Under the pieces are notes generated by a model. The model saw only the letters and a list, made by a program, of their open reading frames with translations, was not told the DNA's origin and made no database searches. A stretch of DNA of 64,000 nucleotides from Asticcacaulis sp. ZE23SCel15 (GTDB lineage: Bacteria > Pseudomonadota > Alphaproteobacteria > Caulobacterales > Caulobacteraceae): the NCBI RefSeq assembly GCF_030505395.1, contig NZ_CP130044.1, positions 1,473,001 through 1,537,000 of the forward strand, in the 5' to 3' direction. The number at the start of each line of letters is the position of its first letter. Position 1 is the first letter of the stretch. Shown piece after piece: positions 53,108 to 62,409 of the stretch. The translations under genes and the position numbers were made by a program.

Positions 53108-53806
53108 ATGACCGCTAATCCCCATACCCTGCGCGTTGATATCTGGTCGGATATTATCTGTCCGTTCTGCTGGATCGGTAAGCGCCAGTTCGAGATCGCT
53201 CTGAAAGATTTCGCGGGCCGCGATCAGGTTGAGGTCCATCACCATGCCTTTCGCTTGTCGCCGGATCAGCCGGTGACTCCGGTCATAGACATGCTGCAAC
53301 TGAAATACCGGATGACCCCGGAGCAGGTCGTTCAAAATCAGGCGCGGGTGGTTCAGATGGCGGCCAGCGTAGGGCTTGACTATCATCTCGAAAACACCCT
53401 CAACGGTGATACGTTGAAGGCCCATCGCCTGATCAAGCTGGCTGAAGATCATGGTCTGGCCGCCGAAATGATTGAGCGGCTCTACCGCGCTAATTTTACG
53501 GAAGAACAGTCGTTATTTGACGATGCGGTGCTGGTAGCTTTGGCCGCCGAGGTCGGGCTTGAGGCTGAGGCCGTGACCGCCTTTCTGAAAACCGATCGCT
53601 ATGCCGATACGGTGCGCGAGGAACAGGAGTTTATCACTTCACGCGGGGCGCAGGGCGTGCCGTTCTTTGTGCTCAACAACCGTTATGCCCTGTCGGGAGC
53701 ACAGTCGCCGGAAGCTTTTACGCAGGCGCTGGAGTCCGCATGGAAAGACATCGCGCCTCAAATCACAGAGGGTGAAGTGTGCGGACCGGATGGCTGTGAG
53801 ATATAG
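53108..53806 (+). CDS. FrnE-like DsbA-family oxidoreductase
   Basis: The 232-residue thioredoxin-fold protein has the active site C18-P-F-C21 (DIICPFCWIGKRQFE), the helical insert of the DsbA/FrnE group and a cis-proline region in GAQGVPFFVLNNRYA. It lacks a signal peptide, so it works in the cytoplasm, where FrnE proteins are linked to oxidative stress and disulfide exchange. The C-terminal CGPDGCEI adds two further cysteines. The name FrnE reflects family only. Confidence 0.87.
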   Translation: MTANPHTLRVDIWSDIICPFCWIGKRQFEIALKDFAGRDQVEVHHHAFRLSPDQPVTPVIDMLQLKYRMTPEQVVQNQARVVQMAASVGLDYHLENTLNGDTLKAHRLIKLAEDHGLAAEMIERLYRANFTEEQSLFDDAVLVALAAEVGLEAEAVTAFLKTDRYADTVREEQEFITSRGAQGVPFFVLNNRYALSGAQSPEAFTQALESAWKDIAPQITEGEVCGPDGCEI

Positions 53807-53808
53807 TC

Positions 53809-53837
53809 TGGACAAGTCAGCGTACAGCCTGTAATCA
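53809..53837 (+). promoter_or_regulatory. Candidate promoter of a leaderless attenuator transcript
   Basis: TGGACA (53809-53814), 17 bases, TAATCA (53832-53837). Transcription would begin at or very near the ATG at 53845, giving a leaderless short peptide. The -35 and -10 boxes each match the consensus at four or five of six bases. Confidence 0.45.
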
Positions 53838-53844
53838 GATAGCC

Positions 53845-53910
53845 ATGACCAAGACCGCTTTCATCGTAGCCGCCGCGATTATTATCATCACCGAACCGGT
53901 GGTGGGATAG
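53845..53910 (+). CDS. Attenuator-like leader peptide rich in Ala and Ile
   Basis: A 21-codon frame starts with ATG 53845, reads MTKTAFIV, then Ala-Ala-Ala-Ile-Ile-Ile-Ile, then TEPVVG and TAG. Such runs of branched-chain codons are the hallmark of ilv leader peptides, where ribosome stalling on scarce tRNA controls a following terminator. A terminator follows at 53938. GGTGGG (53901-53906) at the end of this frame can pair with CCCGCC (53940-53945) in the terminator's 5' arm, a possible antiterminator. The gene behind it is not for amino-acid synthesis, so the target is unclear. Too short to be certain. Confidence 0.55.
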   Translation: MTKTAFIVAAAIIIITEPVVG

Positions 53911-53937
53911 CGCGCGTCTGAGGTCAGAACCGTCGCC

Positions 53938-53963
53938 AACCCGCCCAGGAGGCGGGTTTTTTT
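53938..53963 (+). terminator. Terminator/attenuator after the leader peptide
   Basis: AACCCGCC (53938-53945) pairs with GGCGGGTT (53951-53958), followed by seven T residues. It could end the transcript of the FrnE gene as well as serve as an attenuator. Confidence 0.85.
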
Positions 53964-54006
53964 ATGCCGGGCTTCCTGAGTACCAATCTACTTAAAGGAG
54001 CCACTT

Positions 54007-54513
54007 ATGTCGCTAAATTCCCAGCCGAAACTTTATATGCTGTGCGGCAAGATCGCCGCCGGTAAATCGACCCTGTCGACCAAGCTGGCCACCCGGCCTC
54101 ATACGGTGGCGATCAGCGAAGACGCCTGGCTGGCGCGGCTCTATAAGAACCAGATCTCAAGCCTTGATGACTATGTGTTCTATTCGGCCAAGCTGCGTGA
54201 CGTTGTCGGCCCCCATGTCGAGGATATGCTGCGGGCGGGGCTGTCGGTTGTGCTCGATTTTCCGGCCAATACCCGCAATCAGCGCCGCTGGATGCGCCAG
54301 CTTTGCGTCAATGCCAATGCCGGTCACGAACTGCATTTTCTCGACACGCCCGATGAGGTCTGTCGCCAGCGTTTGAAAGCCCGTAACTTAAGCGGCGCGC
54401 ACAACTTCACTGCTACCAGTCGCGATTTCGGCATCGTTAGCGGTTTCTTTGAGCCGCCTCATGCCGATGAAGGCTTTGAGGTGATCCGGCATGAACTGAT
54501 GGCGCTGGCGTGA
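54007..54513 (+). CDS. ATP-binding kinase-like protein (P-loop, AAA_33 type)
   Basis: The 168-residue P-loop protein has Walker A GKIAAGKST (G14-T22), a conserved SEDAWLARL segment after strand 2, a Walker B-like VVLDFPANT and a lid arginine pair (RQRLKARN). It belongs to small kinases related to zeta-toxin/chloramphenicol-phosphotransferase-like proteins, which phosphorylate small molecules or sugars. Its substrate is unknown and no antitoxin is nearby. The start has a strong AAAGGAG about 8 bases upstream, and it follows an attenuator-like leader (53845-53963), possibly its control element. Confidence 0.75.
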   Translation: MSLNSQPKLYMLCGKIAAGKSTLSTKLATRPHTVAISEDAWLARLYKNQISSLDDYVFYSAKLRDVVGPHVEDMLRAGLSVVLDFPANTRNQRRWMRQLCVNANAGHELHFLDTPDEVCRQRLKARNLSGAHNFTATSRDFGIVSGFFEPPHADEGFEVIRHELMALA

Positions 54514-54588
54514 AGGTGTCAATTCAGTGGACGGCGCAGGGCCGGGTAGTTATCGTTCCGGCGTTTTACCACTAAGGGGATGATGTCC

Positions 54589-55245
54589 ATGAAGCTTTAC
54601 GGCATTGCGATTATTTTGGGTCTAATGGCGGCCTCATCCCCGGTATGGGCGCAAACCGCGACGGAGACTAAGCCTGCAGAGGAGGCCAAGGCTCAGGACG
54701 GCACTCAGTCCTCGCAGTGGATGAGCGATGTCAAAGGCGACAATCTGCAATCGGCCGTCATGACGCCGATGACCGATCTTAACCTGCGCAAGCTTGAGAT
54801 ACCGGAGATCTTGCTTAAAGCCTCAGTCAATGCCTATGACCTGACCGGCATGGATACATGTCAGGCTTTAGGGGTCGAAATCAGCCAGTTGAGCGATGTT
54901 CTGGGCATTGATTTCGACGCTCCAGCGCTTAGTGATAGCCGCAGCCTGACGGATAAGGCCAAGCATCTGGCCGGACATGCCACAGTCGGGGCGGTGCGTG
55001 ATGCCAGCGGCAGCCTTGTGCCTTTCCGCGGCATTGTGCGTAAGGTGTCCGGCGCGGATAAATACCAGAACGAGATCGATACGGCGATTGAAGCCGGGCG
55101 GGTGCGCCGCGCCTATCTCAAAGGGGTCGGCATCAACAAAAACTGCGCCCCGCCCGCAGCCCCTTTGTGGTTTGTGCCGGAAAAGGCCACCGCTAAATCT
55201 GCGCCGAAACCCCAGACCAAGCCCAAAGCCAAAACCAAGCGCTAA
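54589..55245 (+). CDS. Hypothetical secreted protein with basic C-terminal tail
   Basis: The 218-residue protein has a signal peptide (about 1-22, ending PVWAQ), a Thr/Glu/Ala-rich linker, a globular part (about 45-170) and a Lys/Pro-rich tail (KSAPKPQTKPKAKTKR). I do not recognise the family. The tail resembles peptidoglycan- or DNA-binding tails. Three Met codons stand in a row; ATG 54589 was chosen since AAGGGG lies 9 bases before it. It may be co-transcribed with the cyclophilin gene that follows after a 65-base gap. Confidence 0.65.
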   Translation: MKLYGIAIILGLMAASSPVWAQTATETKPAEEAKAQDGTQSSQWMSDVKGDNLQSAVMTPMTDLNLRKLEIPEILLKASVNAYDLTGMDTCQALGVEISQLSDVLGIDFDAPALSDSRSLTDKAKHLAGHATVGAVRDASGSLVPFRGIVRKVSGADKYQNEIDTAIEAGRVRRAYLKGVGINKNCAPPAAPLWFVPEKATAKSAPKPQTKPKAKTKR

Positions 55246-55310
55246 TCATTTCGCTTGCGATGGCCGTGGCAGGCGGTAGTCTCATGCCTCCAAACATAAG
55301 GGGTGCTGTC

Positions 55311-56201
55311 ATGACGCTTACCAAAGCCATTAAACTTGCTGGATTGGGTGTGGCGCTGATAGCCCTGACCGCCGCAGACAAACCCGCGCTGTCACCGCAG
55401 GAAATCGTCGATGCCGCCCCGCCTACCGCGTGGAAGGACATCTCGGCCAGCGACATGGTCGTGATCCGCTTTAAGGACGGCACCTCATCGGTTCTGCAAC
55501 TGGCACCGGAGTTCGCGCCGGTTCATGTGGCCAACATCAAGGCGCTCGTGAAAACCGGCTGGCTGAATACCGCCGCTCTGATCCGCGTGCAGGATAACTA
55601 TGTCACCCAGTGGGGCTATCCCGATGCTGAAGAAGCACCTCTGCCCGCCGGCGTGATTAAGACCCCGCCCGCCGAATATGAGCACGCCCCGTCGGCTGGT
55701 TTCAAGCCTTTGAAATATAAGGACAGCTTTGCCGCCAAGGTCGGCCATGTCGCGTCATGGCCTGTGGCGACGGATGGCCAAAGCCAGTGGCTGACCCACT
55801 GCTACGGTATGATCGGTGTGGCGCGCGATGTCGCCCCCGATACCGGCTCAGGCAGCCAGCTATACACGGTCATCGGTCAGGCCCCGCGCGCGCTGGACCG
55901 CAATGTGACACTGGTCGGGCGGGTGATCGCGGGGATGGAAAATCTCAGCGCCCGTCCGCGCGGCACCGAAGAGTTGGGCTTTTATAAAACCCCGCCCGAA
56001 GGGGGCCGGTTTACGTCTGTCACTCTGGTCAGCGACCTGCCCGAAGCGGAGCGCCCAAGGTTTCAGGTCATGGATACCGACAGTGCGACCTTCGCCGACT
56101 GGGTTAAGGCGCGCGCCAATCGTTCCGGCACGTTCTTTGTGAAATCAGCCGGGGCAATAGACATCTGCAACGCTACCGCCCCGATCCGTAAGGTTCCGTA
56201 A
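55311..56201 (+). CDS. Secreted peptidyl-prolyl isomerase of the cyclophilin type
   Basis: The 296-residue protein has a signal peptide (about 1-20, ALTAADK) and a cyclophilin domain: VVIRFKDGTSSVLQLAPEFAPVHV, ALIRVQDNYVTQWGYPDAEE and IGQAPRALDRNVTLVGRVIAGMENL. It should speed proline isomerisation in the periplasm during outer-membrane protein folding. Some catalytic residues of classical cyclophilins are replaced (VQDNYVTQWG in place of the usual FMIQGGD), so activity may be low. ATG 55311 was chosen for AAGGGG just upstream and the signal peptide. Confidence 0.8.
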   Translation: MTLTKAIKLAGLGVALIALTAADKPALSPQEIVDAAPPTAWKDISASDMVVIRFKDGTSSVLQLAPEFAPVHVANIKALVKTGWLNTAALIRVQDNYVTQWGYPDAEEAPLPAGVIKTPPAEYEHAPSAGFKPLKYKDSFAAKVGHVASWPVATDGQSQWLTHCYGMIGVARDVAPDTGSGSQLYTVIGQAPRALDRNVTLVGRVIAGMENLSARPRGTEELGFYKTPPEGGRFTSVTLVSDLPEAERPRFQVMDTDSATFADWVKARANRSGTFFVKSAGAIDICNATAPIRKVP

Positions 56202-56204
56202 TGC

Positions 56205-59200
56205 CTATTCTGCTGGCTGAGTTACCGGATTCGGCTTTTTGCGGCCATGGAACAGACGGTCCAGCGCCAGATAGATGACCGGCGTCGAAAACAGCGTCAG
56301 CACCTGCGACACCAGCAGGCCACCGACCACGGCCACGCCGAGCGGCTGACGTAATTCAGCACCCGTGCCGTGACCGATCATCAGCGGAATGGCCGCCAGC
56401 ATGGCCGCAATCGTGGTCATGATAATTGGCCGGAAGCGGGTGATGGCGGCTTTGTAGATCGCGTCCGCCGCACTCAGGCCGCCGTTTCGCTGGGCATCAA
56501 GCGCGAAATCGACCATCAGGATGCCGTTCTTTTTGACGATCCCGATCAGCAGGATCACCCCGATCAGGGCCATGATCGAAAAATCAAGCTGGAACAGCCA
56601 CAGGAACAGCACGGCACCAATGCCCGCCGACGGCAGGGTCGACAGAATGGTCAGCGGCGTCGAGAAGCTTTCATACAGCACGCCCAGAATGATGTAGACC
56701 GCCAGCACCGCCGCCAGGATCAGCAGAGGCTGGCTCTTGAGCGAGTCCTGAAAGATCAGGGCGGCCCCTTGGGGTTCGCCGGTGATGGTGTCGGGCATAT
56801 TGATTTCACCGCGCAGGCGCTCAATGTCCGCAATGGCATCCCCCAGCGCTACCCCTTTGGGCAGGTTGAAGGAGATGGTCACTGCCGGAAACTGACCGTA
56901 GCGGTTGATCGACACCGGTCCGGAGGTCGGGGCTTCGCGGGTTGTGACTGCCGATAACGGCACCATTTCCTGAGTCAGGGGTGAGCGCAGATAGAAGTAA
57001 TCCATGCTGTCGACGCGCTTGGCCAGTTCGTCATCAATGCCCAGAATGATCTTATACTGATTGATCTGGGTCTGGAATTCATTGACCTGACGCTGGGCAT
57101 AGGCATCGTACAGGGCCTGATCGATATCATCGACGTTAAAGCCATAGCGTGCCGCCGCCACCCGGTCGATGGTCAGGTTCTGCATCCGCGCCCCCAGTTG
57201 CAGGTTATGGCGCACGTCGCGAAAGCCCGGACTGTTGCTCATGGCGTCTGTCATACGCTCCGACCACTGGGCAAGTTCGTTATAGTCCTGCCCCTTAAGC
57301 ACATAAACATACTGGGCTGATCCGCCGCCCGCCGACAGGTTGATATCCTGTGCCGAGCGCAGCGACAGGGTTATGCCGGGGATCTTCGCCGCTTGCGGTC
57401 GTATGCGGTCGATGAACTCTTCGGACGACACATCGCGCTGATCGCGGTCTTTGAGCACGATGAAGAAGCGCCCGTTCGACCAGCCGCCACCGCCGCCGCC
57501 GCCGATGATGTTGTTAAAGCCGGAAACCGCCGGGTCCTTGGCGATAATGTCCTGAAGCAGCTTTTGCTTAACCAGCATGTCTTCGTAGGAAATGTCATCT
57601 GCGGCCTGAGTAGAGCCCTGCACAAAGGCCGTGTCCTGCAGCGGGAAGAAGCCCTTGGGTATCCACATATAGCCCGCAACGGCAATGGCCACGGTGATAA
57701 AGAAGGTGACTAGGGTAAGGCCCTGATGGCGCAGTACGACCTGCAAACTGCGATCATAGAGGTTTTGCAAGCGGGTCGAGAAATCCTTACCCGTATCGCG
57801 GTGTTTCGGAGCCTTCATGAAGCGCGCGGCCAGCATAGGGGCCAGCGTCAGGGACATGACCACCGAAATCAGCAGGGACACCGTGATGGTCACCGCAAAT
57901 TCAAAGAACAGCCGCCCGACAATCCCATCCATGAACAGCAGCGGAATAAAGGCGGCAATCAGCGAGAAGGTGATCGACAAGACCGTAAAGCCGATCTCGC
58001 CCGCCCCTTTCAGGGCCGCGGTCCTGGAATCTTCGCCCAGTTCCATATGGCGGTGGATGTTTTCGACCACGACGATGGCGTCATCGACCACGAAACCAAC
58101 CGCGATCACCAGCGACACAAGGGTCAGGTTATTCAAACTGAAACCCAGCACATACATGGCCGCAAAGGTCGCGACCAGCGATGAGCCCAGCACCGCCGCC
58201 ACAATCAACGTCGCCGACACCTGACGCAGGAACAGGCCCATGACCAGCACGACGAGGATCAGGGTAATGACCAGCGTCAGCTCGACTTCGTGCAGGGAGG
58301 CGCGGATGGTGCGGGTACGGTCGTTGAGCACTTCGACCTTGGTCGTGGCAGGCAGGGCCTTGGTCAGGTTCGGCAGAGAGGCGCGGACGGTATCGGCGAT
58401 CTTGACGACGTTTTCACCGGGCTGACGGGTAATGGCGATGCCTAAGCCGCGCTGACCATTCGGGAAGGCGGCGGAATAGAGATTTTCCGGCCCCAAGGTA
58501 ACGGTTGCCACATCACGCATATAGACCGGCGTTTGGTCGCGATAGGCGATGATGACGTTCTGATAGTCCTCAGCGGAAAAAATCTGGTCGTTGGTGGCAA
58601 AGGTCGACAGGGTATTGCGGCCCGGCACCGTGCCCTTGGCGCGGTTGACCGAGGCTTCCTGCAGGGCGGTGCGCAGATCCTGCATCGTCAAACCGTATGA
58701 GGCCAGCCGGTCAGGCTGAGCGCCAATACGGATGGCCGGTTTCTGGGCACCGAAGATGCGCACTTCGCCCACGCCCGGCAACTGATTGATCTGACGGGCC
58801 AGATTGACATCGGCCATGTCCGAAAGCTGGGTCAGATCCATGTACGGATCATTGATCGTCAGGATCAGCACCGGCGAGTCCGCCGGGTTGAGCTTACGCC
58901 AGGTCGGCAGGTTTGGCATGTCGTCAGGCAAACGCCCGGACACCGAATTGATCGCCGCCTGCACTTCCTGAGCGGCGCTATCGATATCCTTGTTCAGCTC
59001 GAACTGCAGGGTGATATTGGTTGACCCGATCGAGTTGGATGAGGTCATTTCCGTAATGCCGGGAATGGCGGTAAAGGCCGTTTCCAGCGGTGTGGCGATC
59101 GCGGATGCCATAGTGTCGGGCGACGCACCGGGCAGACCTGCGCTGATGCTGATGGTCGGGAAGTCGGCTTGTGGCAAGGGGGCGACCGGCAGACGCGGGA

Positions 59201-59333
59201 AGGCAAACACCCCCAAAAGCACAATGGCAAGCGTCAGAAGGGCCGTCGCCACCGGACGGTTGATGAACCACGATGAAAAGCTGGAATAGCTGGCTTCGCC
59301 CGATTTTTTCTCTTTCGGCTGCGGATGATCCAT
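56205..59333 (-). CDS. RND-family multidrug efflux permease (MdtB/AcrB type)
   Basis: The 1042-residue inner-membrane pump has two repeats of six membrane helices and large periplasmic loops, first helix near FINRPVATALLTLAIVLLGV. The proton-relay aspartates are in GFVVDDAIVVVENIHRHME. It opens with a charged cytoplasmic tail (MDHPQPKEKKSGEAS), longer than in AcrB. A glycine run GGGGGG lies in the central loop. It uses the proton gradient to expel drugs or other toxic molecules through an outer-membrane channel that is not encoded here. It overlaps the adaptor gene by one base (TAATG). Confidence 0.93.
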   Translation of the reverse strand: MDHPQPKEKKSGEASYSSFSSWFINRPVATALLTLAIVLLGVFAFPRLPVAPLPQADFPTISISAGLPGASPDTMASAIATPLETAFTAIPGITEMTSSNSIGSTNITLQFELNKDIDSAAQEVQAAINSVSGRLPDDMPNLPTWRKLNPADSPVLILTINDPYMDLTQLSDMADVNLARQINQLPGVGEVRIFGAQKPAIRIGAQPDRLASYGLTMQDLRTALQEASVNRAKGTVPGRNTLSTFATNDQIFSAEDYQNVIIAYRDQTPVYMRDVATVTLGPENLYSAAFPNGQRGLGIAITRQPGENVVKIADTVRASLPNLTKALPATTKVEVLNDRTRTIRASLHEVELTLVITLILVVLVMGLFLRQVSATLIVAAVLGSSLVATFAAMYVLGFSLNNLTLVSLVIAVGFVVDDAIVVVENIHRHMELGEDSRTAALKGAGEIGFTVLSITFSLIAAFIPLLFMDGIVGRLFFEFAVTITVSLLISVVMSLTLAPMLAARFMKAPKHRDTGKDFSTRLQNLYDRSLQVVLRHQGLTLVTFFITVAIAVAGYMWIPKGFFPLQDTAFVQGSTQAADDISYEDMLVKQKLLQDIIAKDPAVSGFNNIIGGGGGGGWSNGRFFIVLKDRDQRDVSSEEFIDRIRPQAAKIPGITLSLRSAQDINLSAGGGSAQYVYVLKGQDYNELAQWSERMTDAMSNSPGFRDVRHNLQLGARMQNLTIDRVAAARYGFNVDDIDQALYDAYAQRQVNEFQTQINQYKIILGIDDELAKRVDSMDYFYLRSPLTQEMVPLSAVTTREAPTSGPVSINRYGQFPAVTISFNLPKGVALGDAIADIERLRGEINMPDTITGEPQGAALIFQDSLKSQPLLILAAVLAVYIILGVLYESFSTPLTILSTLPSAGIGAVLFLWLFQLDFSIMALIGVILLIGIVKKNGILMVDFALDAQRNGGLSAADAIYKAAITRFRPIIMTTIAAMLAAIPLMIGHGTGAELRQPLGVAVVGGLLVSQVLTLFSTPVIYLALDRLFHGRKKPNPVTQPAE

Positions 59334-60517
59334 TACTTAGCCCCTTGCGCGGGAGCCTTGGCCGCCGGTTTGGCAGCCCCTTTAGAAGCGATATCTTCGC
59401 CGCCGGGCTTGACGCGCTTGACAGCGGCATCCGGTTGCAGGCGGGAATGGCCGTCGGTGACGATCTCGTCGCCCGCCGCCACGCCCTTACTGACCACCAC
59501 ATAGTCATCGTTCTGATAGGCGGTCTCGACCGGCACGATCTGCGCCTTATCGGCCACGATTTTAATGACAAACGGCCCTTCGAGGCCTGGACGGACAGCC
59601 ACGGTCGGCAGGGTCAGGGCATTGGTGCTTTCGTTCAGTGAAATATCGGCAACCACGAACTGGCCCGGCCACAGGGTTTCAGCGGCATTATCAAAGGTGG
59701 CGCGGATCTGCACCGTGCCGGTGCCGGCCTGCACCACATTATCGAGCGCGCTGATTCGGCCGGTCGCCAGAACCTCACCTTTTTCGCGGTCCACGGCCTT
59801 AACGGTGATGCCGCCGGAACGCTTCATGCCCTCAATCAGATCGCCCTGCACCGTCTGCGGCACGGAAAAGACGACCGAAATCGGGTTGATCTGGGTGACG
59901 GTCGCCAGCCCCTCAGTCGATGAGGCGCTGACCAGATTGCCCGGATCAACGCGGCGGATGCCAATGCGGCCGGATACCGGTGAGGTGATGCGAGTAAAGG
60001 ACAGTTGCACACGGGCGTTTTCCACCGCCGCCTCATCCATCTGGACGGCGGCCTTGGCCTGCTCGACCGCCGCCTTTTGCTGATCAAGGGTCTGCTGCGG
60101 GATGGCGTTGATTTCGGCCAGAGACTGATAGCGCTTAAGGTCGGTCTCGGCGACCAGAAGTCGGGATTTATTCGTCGCCAGTTGGGCCTGCGCGCTTTGC
60201 AGAGCGGCCTTGAGGCTGCGGTCATCGATCACCGCCAGTAACTGGCCTTTTTGAACAAACGCGCCTTCATCAAACAGTACCTGAGTGAGCACGCCATCGA
60301 TCTGCGGGCGCAGGGTCACAGAATTGAGCGAGGTCACCGAACCGACCACCTTAAGGTCATGAGCAATGGTGCGGGTTTCCGCCCGAACCGTCACGACCGG
60401 CACCGGCGGACGGCCCTTGCCCTTGTCATCACTCTCCCCCTTGGGCCACAAAAAGAAGGCCGCGGCCGCGACAACAACGACACCGGCAGCAATGGCCAAA
60501 GGGACGGGTTTGATCAT
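59333..60517 (-). CDS. RND periplasmic adaptor (membrane fusion protein, MdtA type)
   Basis: The 394-residue protein has an N-terminal membrane anchor (about 6-24), a lipoyl-like domain (LKVVGSVTSLNSVTLRPQIDGVLTQ), a coiled-coil hairpin (about 95-165: ALQSAQAQLATNKSRLLVAE), a beta-barrel (NPISVVFSVPQTVQGDLIEG) and a membrane-proximal domain. It links the RND pump to the outer-membrane channel. The C-terminal tail (KGAAKPAAKAPAQGAK) is unusually rich in Lys/Ala/Pro. It is the first gene of the two-gene operon. Confidence 0.92.
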   Translation of the reverse strand: MIKPVPLAIAAGVVVVAAAAFFLWPKGESDDKGKGRPPVPVVTVRAETRTIAHDLKVVGSVTSLNSVTLRPQIDGVLTQVLFDEGAFVQKGQLLAVIDDRSLKAALQSAQAQLATNKSRLLVAETDLKRYQSLAEINAIPQQTLDQQKAAVEQAKAAVQMDEAAVENARVQLSFTRITSPVSGRIGIRRVDPGNLVSASSTEGLATVTQINPISVVFSVPQTVQGDLIEGMKRSGGITVKAVDREKGEVLATGRISALDNVVQAGTGTVQIRATFDNAAETLWPGQFVVADISLNESTNALTLPTVAVRPGLEGPFVIKIVADKAQIVPVETAYQNDDYVVVSKGVAAGDEIVTDGHSRLQPDAAVKRVKPGGEDIASKGAAKPAAKAPAQGAK

Positions 60518-60759
60518 AAGGGGCTCTTGAAAATCAGGCTGAACGCAAGGGGAGGTGAAATCGCAACCGAAGTTCTGACAATTTCGCTACCAAGCCTTTA
60601 ACGTGGCACGTCTGAAAATCCTTCGCAAAAAATAAAATTCACCGATGAAAAAGAGTAACAAGCGAATTACGCCACTTATGTTATCGAAATATTGTATCTA
60701 GAGGCTTTCTAACTATCGTCTGATATAGCAACTTTGGGTTAGATTTCATTTCAGGGCGC

Positions 60760-61170
60760 ATGAAAAATTTAGAACAACACATTTGGTTCTGGTCCATAGG
60801 CACAGCTTTTGGCCTATCTATTCTCGGCTATGCCGTTGGAGGATGGATTGTACCTCTGATGTTCATAGGGATAGGTGCTTTGATGTTTATAGCGCCGACT
60901 ATAACGGTATACTTGATGTTTGCCTTAATAATTAATGCACTGATTTCAAAGCAGCACATAGCTTTGAGGGGGCTTATAACTGTCGTTGCTTTATGCGTGA
61001 TCGGCTTTGGAGTTCCAACGCTTTACAGTGCATATTCCGAAAAAAATAATGGCGGATACCACCTTTCAGCGCCTCTGACTCTGACCTTTACGTCTAAGGG
61101 CTCATATTACGGGGAAGGGCCTATAGAACTGACCTTTGCAGGTTATCGCAAACAGCCGGTATCAGAATGA
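60760..61170 (+). CDS. Hypothetical small membrane protein, AT-rich
   Basis: The 136-residue protein has three or four membrane helices (about 8-28, 30-50, 52-65, 70-92) and a soluble C-terminal part with Gly/Tyr-rich YHLSAPLTLTFTSKGSYYG. I do not recognise the family. It is richer in A+T than its neighbours. The 242 bases before it (60518-60759) are AT-rich and hold no recognisable gene, only a likely promoter. The gene is probably real because the frame is long and its hydrophobic pattern is coherent. Confidence 0.6.
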   Translation: MKNLEQHIWFWSIGTAFGLSILGYAVGGWIVPLMFIGIGALMFIAPTITVYLMFALIINALISKQHIALRGLITVVALCVIGFGVPTLYSAYSEKNNGGYHLSAPLTLTFTSKGSYYGEGPIELTFAGYRKQPVSE

Positions 61171-61171
61171 G

Positions 61172-61203
61172 AAAAAAAGCCCCCGGATCGACCGGAGGCT
61201 TTC
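61172..61203 (-). terminator. Terminator for the winged-helix regulator operon
   Basis: On the minus strand AGCCTCCGG pairs with CCGGGGGCT (61200-61192 with 61186-61178, one bulge/mismatch), followed by seven T residues (61178-61172). On the plus strand only TTTC follows, so it mainly stops leftward transcription. Confidence 0.75.
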
Positions 61204-61251
61204 AAGTTTCTGATGATTACAGGGACGCAATGATCAGGGATAAGATTTGGG

Positions 61252-61557
61252 TCAGCCAGATGTCTCATCAATCAGTTTACGCATGGCCTCAAGATAGGCC
61301 ACAAAGGCAGCGCGCCCGGTTTCGGTCAGGATCACGGTCGTTTGCGGTTTCTTACCGACAAAGGCCTTAGATATCTCGACATAACCGGCCTCTTCCAACT
61401 TGCGTAGCTGTACCGACAGGTTGCCATCGCTGGACTGGGTTTTTTGCTTGAGCGTGGTAAAATCAGCCGATCCGGCGGTCGACAGATAGGCCATGACCCC
61501 CAGCCTTAACCGCCCGTGGATAACATCGTCGATACGCTCGATATTAAAATCATCCAT
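61252..61557 (-). CDS. Winged-helix transcriptional regulator (HTH_34-like)
   Basis: The 101-residue DNA-binding protein has RLRLGVMAYLSTAGSADFTTLK, a recognition helix in SSDGNLSVQLRKLEEAGYVE, and a wing in FVGKKPQTTVILTETGRAAF. It resembles the small MarR/PadR-like winged helix domain that pairs with a membrane protein gene, as here. It should repress its own operon. It starts 6 bases after the membrane gene. The ligand is unknown. Confidence 0.85.
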   Translation of the reverse strand: MDDFNIERIDDVIHGRLRLGVMAYLSTAGSADFTTLKQKTQSSDGNLSVQLRKLEEAGYVEISKAFVGKKPQTTVILTETGRAAFVAYLEAMRKLIDETSG

Positions 61558-61563
61558 CAGCGC

Positions 61564-62184
61564 CTACGCCTTTTTCGCCTGTAGCATAATGATCAGACCC
61601 GGCACGGTCGCAAACAGGATCAGGCACGCCGTATAGGCCAGGAACTGCTCAGGCTCACCCGCCATAAAGGATGTGCCCGCCGCACCTAAGAACGCACCGA
61701 AACAGACGAATTTTAGCCAGCCCTGACCGGAAATGGCCGACACGATCCACCAGCCGAGGCCATATAGTACAAGGATCGCCGGGGCCAGCATGGACATGGT
61801 CGCCTCCATCTGCTCCATGTGTGTGCCCGCCACGATCAGGCACATGGCAATAACAAAGATGGCAAAGCCAATGCCTGACCAGATATTGCCGATAGCGACA
61901 TTCATGGAGCCGCCGTGGCCGTATTTTTTGATCGAACCCCGAATACTCAATACGGCCAGAACGGCATAGATCAGACCGGCACCCAGCCAGTTGACGGCAC
62001 TAAACCACGGATTGGGCATAGGGATCATGTGGGTCCAGAAGCCGTAGTGAATAAGACTGGCCGCCCCAAACGTGATGCCCGCCCAGAACAGTGACCCGCC
62101 GTTGATAATCGGGCGACGCCCACCATCCTGAGCCAGGGCCTTCATATAATCGATATCGTTTTTCAGCGTCAAAGGATCTGACAT
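61564..62184 (-). CDS. Hypothetical membrane protein partnered with a winged-helix regulator
   Basis: The 206-residue protein has a short cytoplasmic N-terminus (MSDPLTLKNDIDYMKALAQD) and six membrane helices. It is transcribed together with the winged-helix regulator that follows after 6 bases, an arrangement seen in many bacteria, but its function is not known to me. ATG 62184 was chosen because AAGGAGG lies 9 bases upstream and the open frame before it is poor. Confidence 0.7.
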   Translation of the reverse strand: MSDPLTLKNDIDYMKALAQDGGRRPIINGGSLFWAGITFGAASLIHYGFWTHMIPMPNPWFSAVNWLGAGLIYAVLAVLSIRGSIKKYGHGGSMNVAIGNIWSGIGFAIFVIAMCLIVAGTHMEQMEATMSMLAPAILVLYGLGWWIVSAISGQGWLKFVCFGAFLGAAGTSFMAGEPEQFLAYTACLILFATVPGLIIMLQAKKA

Positions 62185-62409
62185 TTTACGCGGCCTCCTT
62201 GCCGTATGATTATTCCCGCCCATCCTGAGCATGAGCGTATAATTGCAAAAGAACTTTATTTTGTAAAGTGCTTTTTATGGGTCCGAGATTACAGATTTGT
62301 TATCTTGCCAAAACATTGTTTAGCGCTCTAGTTTCATGCCCAACGAACCCTGTCGCATTTCTGCGGATAAGGTTATGGCTTTCATTGTTGTGGGGCGAAG
62401 CTATCCTAT

